A stretch of 64,000 bases of DNA from Ehretia macrophylla (lineage: Eukaryota > Streptophyta > Magnoliopsida > Boraginales > Ehretiaceae): positions 27,491,498 through 27,555,497 of the forward strand of contig CM075767.1 in assembly GCA_037974665.1 (NCBI GenBank), in the 5' to 3' direction. Positions 35,071 through 47,630 of this stretch are shown piece by piece. Under the pieces are notes generated by a model. It was not told where the DNA came from. It did no database searches and worked only from the letters and a program-made list of their open reading frames with translations. Position 1 is the stretch's first letter. Every line of letters starts with the position of its first letter. The translations under genes and the position numbers were made by a program.

Positions 35071-37561
35071 TGTCACGCCCCGACCCAACCCCCAAGCTAA
35101 AGGTTAAGTCCGGACCCGACACACGGACAGAGTCTCCCCTGTACCGTGGACATTCTAAAAACCTGTACTCACTCAAACAAGGTCCCAACAATACAATACA
35201 AGCTTTTCTTAAATAAACAACAAGTTCTAAGGCCATCCGAGCCTTATAGTACACAATAGTTCCAAAACACACAAGCATGCGAGAACTTATTATCAACATA
35301 GTTTTATAATCATGACATTCTAGGAAATCAATTAAACATAATTGAAAGACCAAACCTTTCTACTTTAAGTCATTCACTCCCAAGCAAGCAAAGCGAATAG
35401 AAGTAGATCATAAGTTATTACAGTTCATAGGCTTTCAAAGCTACAACACAACCAACTAGTCTTCAACTTATACAACAAGCATATACATAGCCCTTGGGCT
35501 ACAAAATAGTACATAAGGTAATCAGATGAATCTTCCACATAGCAGCAAATTCATTAACCACCTCAAGCTATCAGGCACAACAACTAAGGTAAAGGCTCAA
35601 TCTGAACTTCTTCTTCCTCAACTAAATCAACAAGCTGGGGATCACCCTCAGCGTCTCCTGAAACAGATATCGAGGTATGAGCAACCACTGTTGCCCAGTG
35701 AGGGATATAGTCCCGGGGCGTGCAATGCAACAGATAATACAATTACTCAACAATAACACTTAACCAATTAAAGAAACAATGATAACTTAAATAACCACAC
35801 AAATTAAAGGATACATTTCAACAATCCCCTATACACCAATCTTCACTGGTCTTCGATCACGATCCACGAACCACGAGCACGATCACGATAAGCCGGCATA
35901 ATCCCCAAACACTCCAGTGGGTGTACTCCGGATGTACCCCGAATCCTACGACCCAACATCCCCTGGCAATCTCCGGACCAGGCGAATGAGGGAATAGGGC
36001 ACGGAGTTTGAATATCCACCGGCAAGCCCTCTGCCGCCCAGCCGATATTCAACACATCCGCCCCTAACACTATGGTTGCGCAACCACTATGCAATGCACT
36101 TAACGATGGCAAGTTAATAGAAATAATATAAGCATTAACACATATGAGGATCAACAAAGTAGGTTGACCTTGTTGCAATTAGGATAGAAGCAAATATAGA
36201 AGCTAATAAGCAGTTTACAAATGAACATATACCAAATAAGCATAGAATCATACCAAAAGCTCCAAATCAATTTAAAATCACATATAAACACTCAAGAAGT
36301 CCTGACATGGGTTTAGAAGTGTGAGACAACTTAAATTGCACCTAAACCCCTTTGTTTTTCGAACTATTTCTCTTCCAAACCAAAGTTAATGATTTCATTT
36401 TCAAAGGAAACTCTCCCAACCTTCTAACTAACCCCCAAAGTACCCTCTCAACCCTCTAACTCATTCAAATGCCCGCGTTTACCCCGAAAGCCCCAATTTC
36501 CCTCTTTTGGCTTTAAACCACACCTACATTTTCCGGGCTTCAAACAAGGGATATCAAGGCATCTATAGCACCTAGATAGCCTAAGGATACTAGAATTGAA
36601 GCCCGAATCCACCCGGATTCGCATTAACCCCGAAAGCCCCAAATTAAAGTCGGCTATTTTCCATTTTTAGGCAATTTAAGGGCAATGCAAGTGCACGGGG
36701 CTATTAGGCTATCTTCACTAACACCTAAGGCATCTATTAGAAGCATTAAATCGAGCTAATTCGAGCAATTACACAAAACCCTAGAAAAAACGTCACTATT
36801 CACCCTAAAAATCAAACTAACGATTCTAACCGTTTAAATTGCGAAACGACGGTTCAAATGTGTTCTCTAGCATTCATATAGATGGTATATTAGCATAAAT
36901 AACAATTACAATGGCATATAATCATATTTTCAACAAATCAAGAAATTAGCAACTATTTAAAAATGCAAAAACAAGTCGTGAAATCCCTCACCAATACGCG
37001 TAGGAGCACCTAGGAACCTTGCAAACACCCTACACTAGTTGCTCAAGGCTTGGCTTGGCTTGAATTGAAGAGTTGAAGATGAAAAATTTCTCCCAAGTGC
37101 AAAGAGGGGCTGTCGGGTTTGGCTCTTGATTTCAGCTTTTTATTTTTTTTTCTTTTGCATTATATGAGCTTAAGTGATATAATAAAGGGGTTAAGTTGAG
37201 GTGGGGTCATTTGGGTGCTTAAGTGATCTAATAAAATGCGCGTAGTAAGCTTTAAAACGAGCTTAGATAGTAAAATATATGCTAGCTAATTAATTACCTA
37301 AGTTAGTTATGTAACACTATTCACTCAACTACAAAAATCATTTTCTAAACGAGCCCTCCTAACGCTTTTAGTTCAAATGCACATTTTTTCCACTACTTTT
37401 ACAATTAATATGATTTAATAAAAATGCTAATTAACTAATAGAAGGCAGTTTAAAAATGGAGTGAATAGTAACTCAAGAAGGCAGTCAATAATGCACATAA
37501 GGAAATGCGCAAACAAAGATGCAACAGTAATTAAATGTATGGCTAAATCTCGGGCGTCACA
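35071..37561 (-). repeat. Element B 3' LTR
   Basis: 2491 bp. Sense features as in A: palindrome GGTTGCGCAACC at 36074-36085, hairpin at 35678-35697, TTTCAG|G just after it, and the GC-rich island around 35920-36085. The pol frame reads into it to 37427. Confidence 0.94.
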
Positions 37562-40500
37562 TCCTCTCCCCCTTAAACTAATTGCGTCCACGCAATTCTT
37601 ACATGATTCGGCGAATAACTCTGGATACCGTTCCCGCATCTGATCCTCTTTTTCCCATGTCGCATCCTCTACTCCGTGATGATCCCACAGAACTTTAACC
37701 ATCGGAATGCTTTTAGTCCTCAGCTCCTGAACTTTCTGATCAACAATTCGAAGAGGTTTCTCTGTGTAGGTCAAAGTTTCACAGATTTCTAGTGGTTCCG
37801 GCTCAAGTATGTGAGAGGGATCTGGCTGATACTTCCGAAGCATGGAAACATGGAATACGTCATGAATTCTGCCCAGACTGGGAGGTAAAGCCAAACGGTA
37901 AGCCAAATCACCAACAGTTTCAGTTATCTCAAATGGTCCCACATTTCGAGGACTGAGTTTACCTCATTTACCATGCCGAATCAAACCCTTGCGAGGAGAA
38001 ATTTTCAGAAATACTCGATCCCCCACGACAAATTTTAGATCACGACGGCGTCTATCTGCATAACTCTTTTGCCGGCTTTGTGCTGTAAGCATTCTTTTTC
38101 TGATAAGTTGCACATGATCAATCATTTTGTTCATTTCAGGTAAGAGAGTAGGGTCGATAGTCTTCATTTCACCAACATCATCCCAGTAGAGAGGAGACCG
38201 ACATTTACGCCCATACAGTGCCTCATAAGGTGCCATACCAATAGTAGCTTGATAACTATTGTTGTAGGCGAACTCTGCTAGTGGCAAATATTTCTCCCAA
38301 CTTTTACCGAAGTCCAGAATACAAGCCCGTAACATATCCTCAAGGATCAAGATAGTTCTCTCAGATTGACCATCTGTCTAAGGATGATAAGCTGTACTGA
38401 AATTCAAATTCGTGCCCAGAGCTTTCTGAATCTTCTGCCAGAACTGAGAGGTGAATCTGGGATCTCTATCTGACACGATACTTTTTGGAATTCCATGTAG
38501 TCAGACAACATTTTCAATATACAACTCTACCAGTTTATCAAGAGAATCAGACTTCCTTTTAGCAATAAAATGAGAAGTCTTGGTCAGTCTATCCACAATA
38601 ACCCAGACTGAGTCATTACCCCTCGAAGACCTCGGTAAATCTGATACGAAATCCATAGTAATATGATCCCATTTCCAAACAGGAATAGCCAAAGGCTGCA
38701 ACAACCCTGCAGGTCTCTGATGTTCTGCTTTAACTTTCTGACAAGTAAGACATCGGGCAACATAGTCAGCAATTTCTCTCTTCATATTATTCCACCAGAA
38801 ATTCTGCTTTAAATCTTTATACATTTTCGTACTGCCTGGATGGATAGTATATCGAGAACTGTGTGCCTCAGCAAGAATATCCTTCTTTAGAGTTGGATCA
38901 TTCGGAATACAGATTCTACCCTTGAATTTAAGAATACCATCGTCGTGCAGTTTGAAATCCGACTCTCCCCCTTTAGAATTCTCTAAGACTTTCAACAATT
39001 GAAGATCAGCCTGTTGAGCTTCTCGAATCCTGGATAACAACAGAGATTGAATCTGCAAACTTGCAAATTGAATACCAGAATTTGAAGTACTAGGCTTCCA
39101 TAAGCACAATTCTTCCATGAATTCCCAATTCTTGATAATCAAGCTAGCAACAGTAGCCTTTCAGCTCAAAGCATCGGCAACAATATTGGCCTTACTTGGA
39201 AGATAGTTAATGGTGCAGTTATAGTCCTCAAGTAATTCCAGCCAACGCCTCTGCCTCATGTTCAACTCTTTCTGTGAAAACATATATTTCAAGCTCTTAT
39301 GATCTGTAAAGATTTCAAACTTGTTGCCCCAGAGATAATGACGCCACTTCTTTAATGCAAGAATGATAGCTGCAAGCTCAAGATCATGAGTCGGATAGTT
39401 GAGTTCATAAGGCTTTAGTTTCCTGGAAGCATAAGCAATAACCCGGCCATTCTGCATCAATACACAACCCAGACCTTCCTTCGAAGCATCACTATAGATC
39501 ACCAGATTATCGTAACCCTCAGGTAAAGCAAGAATAGGAGCTGTAGTCAATCTCTTCTTCAATTCCTGGAAGCTGGCCTCGCATTTATCATTCCAGTCAA
39601 ATACGGTTTTCTTCTGAGTAAGTTGAGTTAAAGGCCCTACAATCTTAGAGAAATCCTTTACAAACCTCCGATAATACCCAGCTAAACTAAGGAAGCTACG
39701 AATTTCTGTAACAGTTTCAGGTCGTTTCCAAGATAACACCACTTCAATCTTCGCTGGATCAACATAAATACCATCCTGTGAGATAATATGGCCAAGAAAA
39801 CCAACTTGCTTAAGCCAGAATTCACATTTGCTAAACTTTGCAAATAACTGATGCTCCTGAAGAGTCTGCAACACAATTCTGAGATGCTGTTCATGTTCCG
39901 CCTCAGATTTAGAATAGACAAGAATATCATCAATGAATATGACCACAAATTGGTCCAGATAAGGACGGAATACCCTCTGCATTAAGTCCATGAATGCGGC
40001 GGGAGCATTAGTAAGACCAAACGGCAAGACAACAAACTCATAATGGCCATATCGAGTTCTGAAAGCAGTTTTAGGAACATCATCTTTCTTAATCCTCAGT
40101 TGATAATAGCCCTGCCTCAGATCAAATTTAGAGAATACCCTGGCGCCTTGCAACTGATCAAATAACTCTTCGATTAAAGGCAAAGGATATTTATTTTTGA
40201 TGGTTACCTGATTAAGACCCCGGTAATCGATGCATAGGCGAAGAGATCCGTCTTTCTTTTTAACGAAGAGAACTGGCGCACCCCACGGTGAAGAACTCGG
40301 CTGAATGAATCCCTTCTCAAGCAAGCCCTGCAATTGAACTTTCAATTCCTGCAACTCAGGTGGAGCCATTCTGTACGGAGTCCTAGAGATAGGTGAAGTT
40401 CCCGGCAATAAATCAATCATGAACTCTATCTCTCTACCAGGCGGTAACCCAGGTAATTCCTCAGGAAAGACCCTCGGAAACTCTCTCACGATAGGTACAT

Positions 40501-41431
40501 CATTCAATTTCAATTGATCCCCAGGTTGGTTAATCAAATATGCAAGATAAGCCTCACAACCCTTGCTCAATAATTTAGATGCCCTAATAGAAGAAATAAT
40601 AGGAGTTCCCGTAGATTTTCTACTACCAACTATCTTAAGTATAGGCTGGTCAGGCATTTCTAGATACACAATCTTCTTTCTACAATCAAGCTGGGCATAA
40701 TATTTACTTAACCAGTCCATCCCCAATATAATTTCGAAGTCATTGAAGGGTAGGATAATCAAATCAGCAGGAAAAACACGACCCTCAATAAATATACTAC
40801 ATGCTCTGCAAATAGATCTAGTAACAAACTTCGGACCCATAGGAGTATAAACCACAATCTCATGCAACAATTTATCATGTTTCAATTTAGCATTTTGTGC
40901 ACAAGTAGGAGTAATAAAAGAATGCGAAGCCCCGAAATCAATTAAAACCTTAACTGACTGATCATTAAGAAGAAAAATACCTTCTACCACAGCGGTAGTA
41001 TCCGGAAGCTCCTCAGCATCCAAAGCAAATACACGGGCCTGGCCTCGTGGTGGTGGTGCTGCAGCTGGTGCCTTGGTCTGAGAGTTCTGAGCTGATGTCT
41101 GACCCCTAGGGTTCTTAAATTTCTGACAGTCTTTAACCCTGTGCTGATCACTGCCGCAACCTGTACACTTGTTATGTTTCTTCCAACAAACATCCTCAGT
41201 GTGACCCTGACGCTGACAGAAGCTGCACTGCTGGTGACGTCTTGCAACAGTGCCTCCCGAAGGAGCTCTGTAAGTAGAGGTAGCTGAACTACCCTGTTGC
41301 GAACGGGAAACTACTGGACGGAACTGACTCTGAGTCTGACTCTGGACTGGTCGTGCCTGAGTCTGAGTAGGCCCTTTGTAACTCTGAGTCTGCCTCGGCT
41401 GCGAACTCTGCCCAACTGATACAGCCTGCCC
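37427..41431 (-). pseudogene. pol: Element B pol with four premature stops
   Basis: Same domain order as A in one continuous frame, broken by TGA at 39163-39161 (end of RNase H), TGA at 38503-38501 (a Trp codon in A), TAG at 38380-38378 (CAG in A, within HPQTDG) and TGA at 37966-37964 (a Gly codon in A). The protease reads DFGA where most relatives have DSGA. RT keeps FIDD. RNase H keeps TDHKSL, so its third Asp is intact, unlike A, C and D. The integrase finger [14 protein letters not shown] is present. The chromodomain-like tail [13 protein letters not shown] is in frame, without the A frameshift, and the frame then runs through the PPT into the 3' LTR, ending at 37427. No functional polyprotein is possible. 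Confidence 0.92.
37562..37597 (-). promoter_or_regulatory. Element B polypurine tract and pre-PPT hairpin
   Basis: Minus strand TAAGGGGGAGAGGA touches the 3' LTR (37575-37562). AATTGCG-TGGA-CGCAATT (37597-37580) is a perfect 7-bp stem before it. Confidence 0.85.
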
Positions 41432-42257
41432 CTAGTACCCTTGACTCTGAGACTGAAACCGTTTACTCGATTGACTGGTCTCGGCTAACACATCGGCCTT
41501 CCGTTTCTCATATCTCGAGGCAGCTCGGACTACTGCAGCATAGTTAGGAAAATCATTTGAAGACAAGTTCAGCATAATATCTCTCCTCAAACCCAGGATG
41601 AACCTCTGAATCTTCATGTCCTCCGGCTGAATTAAAGCTGGTGCATAACGGGAAAACTGGGTAAAAGTAGCCTCGTATTGATCTACCGTCATACTTCCCT
41701 GCTTCAAGTTTATGAACTCAGTTTGTCGCCTCTCGCGGGCAACTACCGATATATACTTGTCTCAAAAATTCTCGGACAAAGTCGGCCCACGTATGATGAA
41801 CTCCCTCAGCTCCCCATTTCTCATTGATGGTATTCCACCAATCTTCAGCATCACCCTCGAGAAGGAAAGTAGCATAAGTAATCTTCCTGTCATCATGGCA
41901 CTCGAGTATTGCCGCCACTCTCTCAAACTTCCTTAGCCACATCTCAGCTTTCATATCGTCCGGCTCCCCAAAGAAAGTATAGGCCCCATGATGTATAAAC
42001 CGATCATACAGATTCCCTCCGGTAGGACCACTACCTCCGGCTCTCGCAGCCTGATTACCTGCAACGACCCCTGGTTGACCCTGTTGTGTAACAAACTGGG
42101 TGATAGTGTTCATAGCTGTGGCCATCGTGGCCAAGATCTGTGCAGTGCTCGGTTCTTGAACTTGCGGTGCATTTTCGGCCACCTGAGCTTCTTGCCCACG
42201 AACCCCCTCGGGTTCTCCACCAACATTCGGATTATCAGCACGACGACGAGGCCCCAT
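41432..42257 (-). pseudogene. gag: Element B gag with a frameshift and a premature stop
   Basis: ATG at 42257 (MGPRRRADNP) matches A over the first 165 or so residues, including WLRKFERVAAILECHDDRK and EGDAEDWW. A 1-bp insertion in an A run at about 41763-41768 shifts the frame just after ADFVREF. The Gag sequence resumes in the next frame (MTVDQYEATFTQFSRYAP) and ends at TAG 41434-41432, where A has CAG. Beyond it the two CCHC knuckles are still legible. Without the two lesions it would be joined to pol in one frame, as in A. Confidence 0.9.
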
Positions 42258-42543
42258 CTCGAATAGCTAGAATGCAAGGTATTATGACAGGTATATATAT
42301 GTATATATGCAATTTATAAATAAACACATAAAGAAAAGTCCAATTAGATTCACATAAAGTCAAGTACATAGAAGTTCAAATAAATATTCCACATTCTTGA
42401 AGTAAACATAAATCACTAGGTCATACTTGACATTCTAGACTCTTGATATTCTATTTCCATGCTAGCATGTTCATTCCTTATTCAAATTTCACTTAGGCAG
42501 ATCAAAATCAAAGACTCATGTATTCACAAAGTCACATAACAAA

Positions 42544-42603
42544 TCTCTACCCACAGACCGAGAAATTTAACCCGGCTTCATGCAATCTATAGCTCTGATA
42601 CCA
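42544..42603 (-). promoter_or_regulatory. Element B primer binding site and leader motif
   Basis: TGGTATCAGAGC at 42603-42592 is six bases from the 5' LTR. The leader motif TCTCGGTCTGTGGGTAGAGA is at 42563-42544, as in A. Confidence 0.85.
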
Positions 42604-42609
42604 CTTAAA

Positions 42610-45100
42610 TGTCACGCCCCGACCCAACCCCCAAGCTAAAGGTTAAGTCCGGACCCGACACACGGACAGAGTCTCCCCTGTACCGTGGACATTCTAAAAA
42701 CCTGTACTCACTCAAACAAGGTCCCAACAATACAATACAAGCTTTTCTTAAATAAACAACAAGTTCTAAGGCCATCCGAGCCTTATAGTACACAATAGTT
42801 CCAAAACACACAAGCATGCGAGAACTTATTATCAACATAGTTTTATAATCATGACATTCTAGGAAATCAATTAAACATAATTGAAAGACCAAACCTTTCT
42901 ACTTTAAGTCATTCACTCCCAAGCAAGCAAAGCGAATAGAAGTAGATCATAAGTTATTACAGTTCATAGGCTTTCAAAGCTACAACACAACCAACTAGTC
43001 TTCAACTTATACAACAAGCATATACATAGCCCTTGGGCTACAAAATAGTACATAAGGTAATCAGATGAATCTTCCACATAGCAGCAAATTCATTAACCAC
43101 CTCAAGCTATCAGGCACAGCAACTAAGGTAAAGGCTCAATCTGAACTTCTTCTTCCTCAACTAAATCAACAAGCTGGGGATCACCCTCAGCGTCTCCTGA
43201 AACAGATATCGAGGTATGAGCAACCACTGTTGCCCAGTGAGTGATATAGTCCCGGGGCGTGCAATGCAACAGATAATACAATTACTCAACAATAACACTT
43301 AACCAATTAAAGAAACAATGATAACTTAAATAACCACACAAATTAAAGGATACATTTCAACAATCCCCTATACACCAATCTTCACTGGTCTTCGATCACG
43401 ATCCACGAACCACGAGCACGATCACGATAAGCCGGCATAATCCCCAAACACTCCAGTGGGTGTACTCCGGATGTACCCCGAATCCTACGACCCAACATCC
43501 CCTGGCAATCTCCGGACCAGGCGAATGAGGGAATAGGGCACGGAGTTTGAATATCCACCGGCAAGCCCTCTGCCGCCCAGTCGATATTCAACACATCCGC
43601 CCCTGACACTATGGTTGCGCAACCACTATGCAATGCACTTAACGATGGCAAGTTAATAGCAATAATATAAGCATTAACACATATGAGGATCAACAAAGTA
43701 GGTTGACCTCGTTGCAATTAGGATAGAAGCAAATATAGAAGCTAATAAGCAGTTTACAAATGAACATATACCAAATAAGCATAGAATCATACCAAAAGCT
43801 CCAAATCAATTTAAAATCACATATAAACACTCAAGAAGTCCTGACATGGGTTTAGAAGTGTGAGACAACTTAAATTGCACCTAAACCCCTTTGTTTTTCG
43901 AACTATTTCTCTTCCAAACCAAAGTTAATGATTTCATTTTCAAAGGAAACTCTCCCAACCTTCTAACTAACCCCCAAAGTACCCTATCAACCCTCTAACT
44001 CATTCAAATGCCCGCGTTTACCCCGAAAGCCCCAATTTCCCTCTTTTGGCTTTAAACCACACCTACATTGTCCGGGCTTCAAACAAGGGATATCAAGGCA
44101 TCTATAGCACCTAGATAGCCTAAGGATACTAGAATTGAAGCCCGAATCCACCCGGATTCGCATTAACCCCGAAAGCCCCAAATTAAAGTCGGCTATTTTC
44201 CATTTTTAGGCAATTTAAGGGCAATGCAAGTGCACGGGGCTATTAGGCTATCTTCACTAACACCTAAGGCATCTATTAGAAGCATTAAATCGAGCTAATT
44301 CGAGCAATTACACAAAACCCTAGAAAAAACGTCACTATTCACCCTAAAAATCAAACTAACGATTCTAACCGTTTAAATTGCGAAACGACGGTTCAAATGT
44401 GTTCTCTAGCATTCATATAGATGGTATATTAGCATAGATAACAATTACAATGGCATATAATCATATTTTCAACAAATCAAGAAATGAGCAACTATTTAAA
44501 AATGCAAAAACAAGTCGTGAAATCCCTCACCAATACGCGTAGGAGCACCTAGGAACCTTGCAAACACCCTACACTAGTTGCTCAAGGCTTGGCTTGGCTT
44601 GAATTGAAGAGTTGAAGATGAAAAATTTCTCCCAAGTGCAAAGAGGGGCTGTCGGGTTTGGCTCCTGATTTCAGCTTTTTATTTTTTTTTCTTTTGCATT
44701 ATATGAGCTTAAGTGATATAATAAAGGGGTTAAGTTGAGGTGGGGTCATTTGGGTGCTTAAGTGATCTAATAAAATGCGCGTAGTAAGCTTTAAAACGAG
44801 CTTAGATAGTAAAATATATGCTAGCTAATTAATTACCTAAGTTAGTTACGTAACACTATTCACTCAACTACAAAAATCATTTTCTAAACGAGCCCTCCTA
44901 ACGCTTTTAGTTCAAATGCACATTTTTCCCACTACTTTTACAATTAATATGATTTAATAAAAATGCTAATTAACTAATAGAAGGCAGTTTAAAAATGGAG
45001 TGAATAGTAACTCAAGAAGGCAGTCAATAATGCACATAAGGAAATGCGCAAACAAAGATGCAACAGTAATTAAATGTATGGCTAAATCTCGGGCGTCACA
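42610..45100 (-). repeat. Element B 5' LTR
   Basis: 2491 bp, ~99.4% identical by eye to 35071-37561. Palindrome at 43613-43624. Followed by TSD GAGGG. Confidence 0.94.
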
Positions 45101-45191
45101 GAGGGAGCCAATCAATAAAATCCAAACCAAACTACGGATGGAGAACAATGTGATCAAGAGTCTTGCGACGACACAACGTTTTGTCGGGCAT
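45101..45191. other. Mitochondrial-type segment, part 2 (between B and C)
   Basis: 91 bp that join 35070 on one side and 55116 on the other once B and C are removed. The first five bases are the B TSD and the last five (GGCAT) the left TSD of C. No gene. Confidence 0.45.
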
Positions 45192-47630
45192 TGTCATGCC
45201 CCAACTTGACCCCTCCTATAATCAGTCAGGACGCAACGGAATTTCGGCAGTATAACGACAGTAAATAGGATACCGAGGCTCTAAACCAACCTCATTAGAA
45301 CATCATACATCAACTCCATAAACCATACAACAAACAACTCGTCAATAAAGTAACAACATACAACATAACCATATTATAGAATAATCATTCCTCGTTATAC
45401 GCCTCCGTTCCAACATAATACATGAACCTTAATACACATTGCAAATTATATTGATACCAACCTAGCAACCTATACATAGACAAAAGAAAGACTACTAGGA
45501 TAGCATCAACTAATTCATTATCTTTTCAACATCTGATACATTATAAACTACAAAGCATATAAAAGTTAACTAGATAATATACAAGATATTAAAACAATAC
45601 AACATCAATGATAAGACTCCGGAACATAAAACTCATCCACGTAAGGCACATTTTCCTCTTCAGGAGGCACGTACCCGTAATCCTGCTCAAGTACACCTGT
45701 AAGCATGCAATAATAGAGAGTGAGCTTATATAAAATAAGCCTAGTGAGGATCCGATAGATCTCTAACAGTATTCACTATACTCCTTGGAAATAATCCTTT
45801 GAGCAAATAAACACACAATAACATCAATAATACTATCATCACATAATCTATAATGACCATTCAATAAAGGATACACTAGTTGGTGTAGCTCCAAACGCCA
45901 TCACGATCATAACAGCCTTCTTGTGACTCCCACAAACTCATGCACCCGGGTACCTCAATAACCTCTCCCTCCATGACACCTCCGTCATGCGAGCTAGAGT
46001 AGTCTCTGGTAGTCATGTCGTTATCAACCCGATAGCCAGATGCTGCCCGAGAGGTGGCACACACATACCAAAGACTCAGCAATAATAATAAACATCAATC
46101 ATTCACAGCAGGACAACCTTTTCCGTTGACTATCTCCCAATTCATCAATCATCAATCAATAATCAATCAATAATCATATTATCATCATAATAACATCAAT
46201 AATCAATTTAACAACAAATAACTAAGTTAGATGACAAAGTAGGCCATCCAACCGAACATGCATTAAACACACAATCAAACCCTAGTTTACCCATCATCAA
46301 CTCACAATTCAATCACTCAAACCACACAAAATCAACTAAAGGCATAACTTAACATTTTAAAGAAAGACAACCTAAAGTTCAAATATTCATATCTTACATT
46401 CTACTAATCCAAACAACTCCAAACCAGTTTCTATCACTCACCTATTCAATCAACTACATTAGCCCCCTCGGAAACCAACCAAAACACATCCAAATCATGC
46501 CCAATAACCCTAAAACCCTAGTGTGTCATGGCTGAAAATTTTGGACTTTAGCACCGACCTCGCAATCGAAAATTCGGCATTATAACAGCGCTACCTCGTA
46601 ATTAACAAACTTTTAAAAATCGACGGCAATCGATTTCAACCAATACAACTCAAGATAATCAAGAAATGGCAAATAACTCAACTTTAAATACCCGAAAATA
46701 AATAATTATGCTACAACGGTTCAAATCTCGTAAGATTACATATAAATGATCTCTAGCATGCATGGAGAAATAATCTAACTTCAAATTAACATTCTAACTG
46801 TTCAATAATCAACTCTACGCAAAAACATAAAAGATGAGTTTTGAGATCTAGAATTTTTCTCTCACCTTTGATGCGAAATAAGCCTAGATATGCGTGAAAT
46901 GCGTTCCCAACAAGCGGAAACAAACTCGGCACGAAAATCTACGGATAAAAACTAGCTTTTTCTTTGAAAATTTGCTTTGAAAACCTTGAAATTTCTTTCT
47001 CTTTTTTCCTGTCCTTCCCCACGGCAATGTGTGTGCAAATGGGTATGTTTTTGTGCTTTGCTTGTGTGTGTTGGTGATATATGCATAAAGGTCGACAACT
47101 TAAATGAATGTCAAAGTTGAAACTAATTGATTTTTAGTGTTTTCTTGACTTTAAATTCATTTTTTTGATCACCATTGCTCAAAACAATTATTCAACACCC
47201 AAGATAGCTCAAGTATGTTATTTTTAGGTGACAAGAAGTTTTACATCCAAACAATTCTACCGAGTCGGCTTAAAACTCGATTTTCGCAAAAAGTGGTGTA
47301 AAAACCATAATAAATTCCTAAGCCGATTTGAAAACCGTTTTCAACAAACACAGGTCTATTAAAGTCCGAGGACTAGGTCTAGAAGGGTTAAAAAGACCAA
47401 TTTCAAAATTATAGCGGACGTGTTTCAAAAATACTATTCACTAAAAGTCGACGATAAATTTTCTGATTCCGTTTTTTATGAAAATTTCATGAATGCACAT
47501 TTAGCATGTTCTAGGAGTATTAATATCAAAATTACCACATTCTAAGTCATATAGCAAATAAACAGGTCAATTCATGCAAAACGAGAATAAACACGCAAAA
47601 CGAGACAAGATAGAAAAGTGGGGTTTCACA
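45192..47630 (-). repeat. Element C 3' LTR
   Basis: 2439 bp. Sense features: donor-like AAAG|GTGAGAG (intron start 46865), imperfect hairpin 45721-45743, acceptor-like TTACAG|G (intron end 45697). The plus-strand edge TGTCATGCC has a T where its partner has C (TGTCACGCC). Confidence 0.92.

Larger units (their letters stand above)
35071..45100 (-). mobile_element. Element B: full-length but heavily interrupted chromovirus, A family
   Basis: 10.03 kb with perfect TSD GAGGG (35066-35070 and 45101-45105). LTRs 35071-37561 and 42610-45100, each 2491 bp, differ at only about 14 sites by eye (~0.6%), making this the youngest complete element here. All parts are present in order, yet the polyprotein has five in-frame stops and one frameshift. 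Its LTRs form a subfamily distinct from A, for example in the first 150 bases on the plus strand. It lies inside the mitochondrial-type segment, so that segment was already nuclear. Confidence 0.95.

Noticed and set aside
35843..36178. 111-residue frame in the B LTR, with similar frames in A (11643-11912, 19176-19445) and N1 (2934-3230)
   Set aside because: All start with TTG, not ATG, and lie in LTR sequence that is duplicated or conserved at the nucleotide level. I discuss the block as a GC island rather than a gene.
45187..45191. Perfect TSD for element C
   Set aside because: The flanks are GGCAT and AGCAT, so I report it as a TSD with one mismatch rather than a perfect one.
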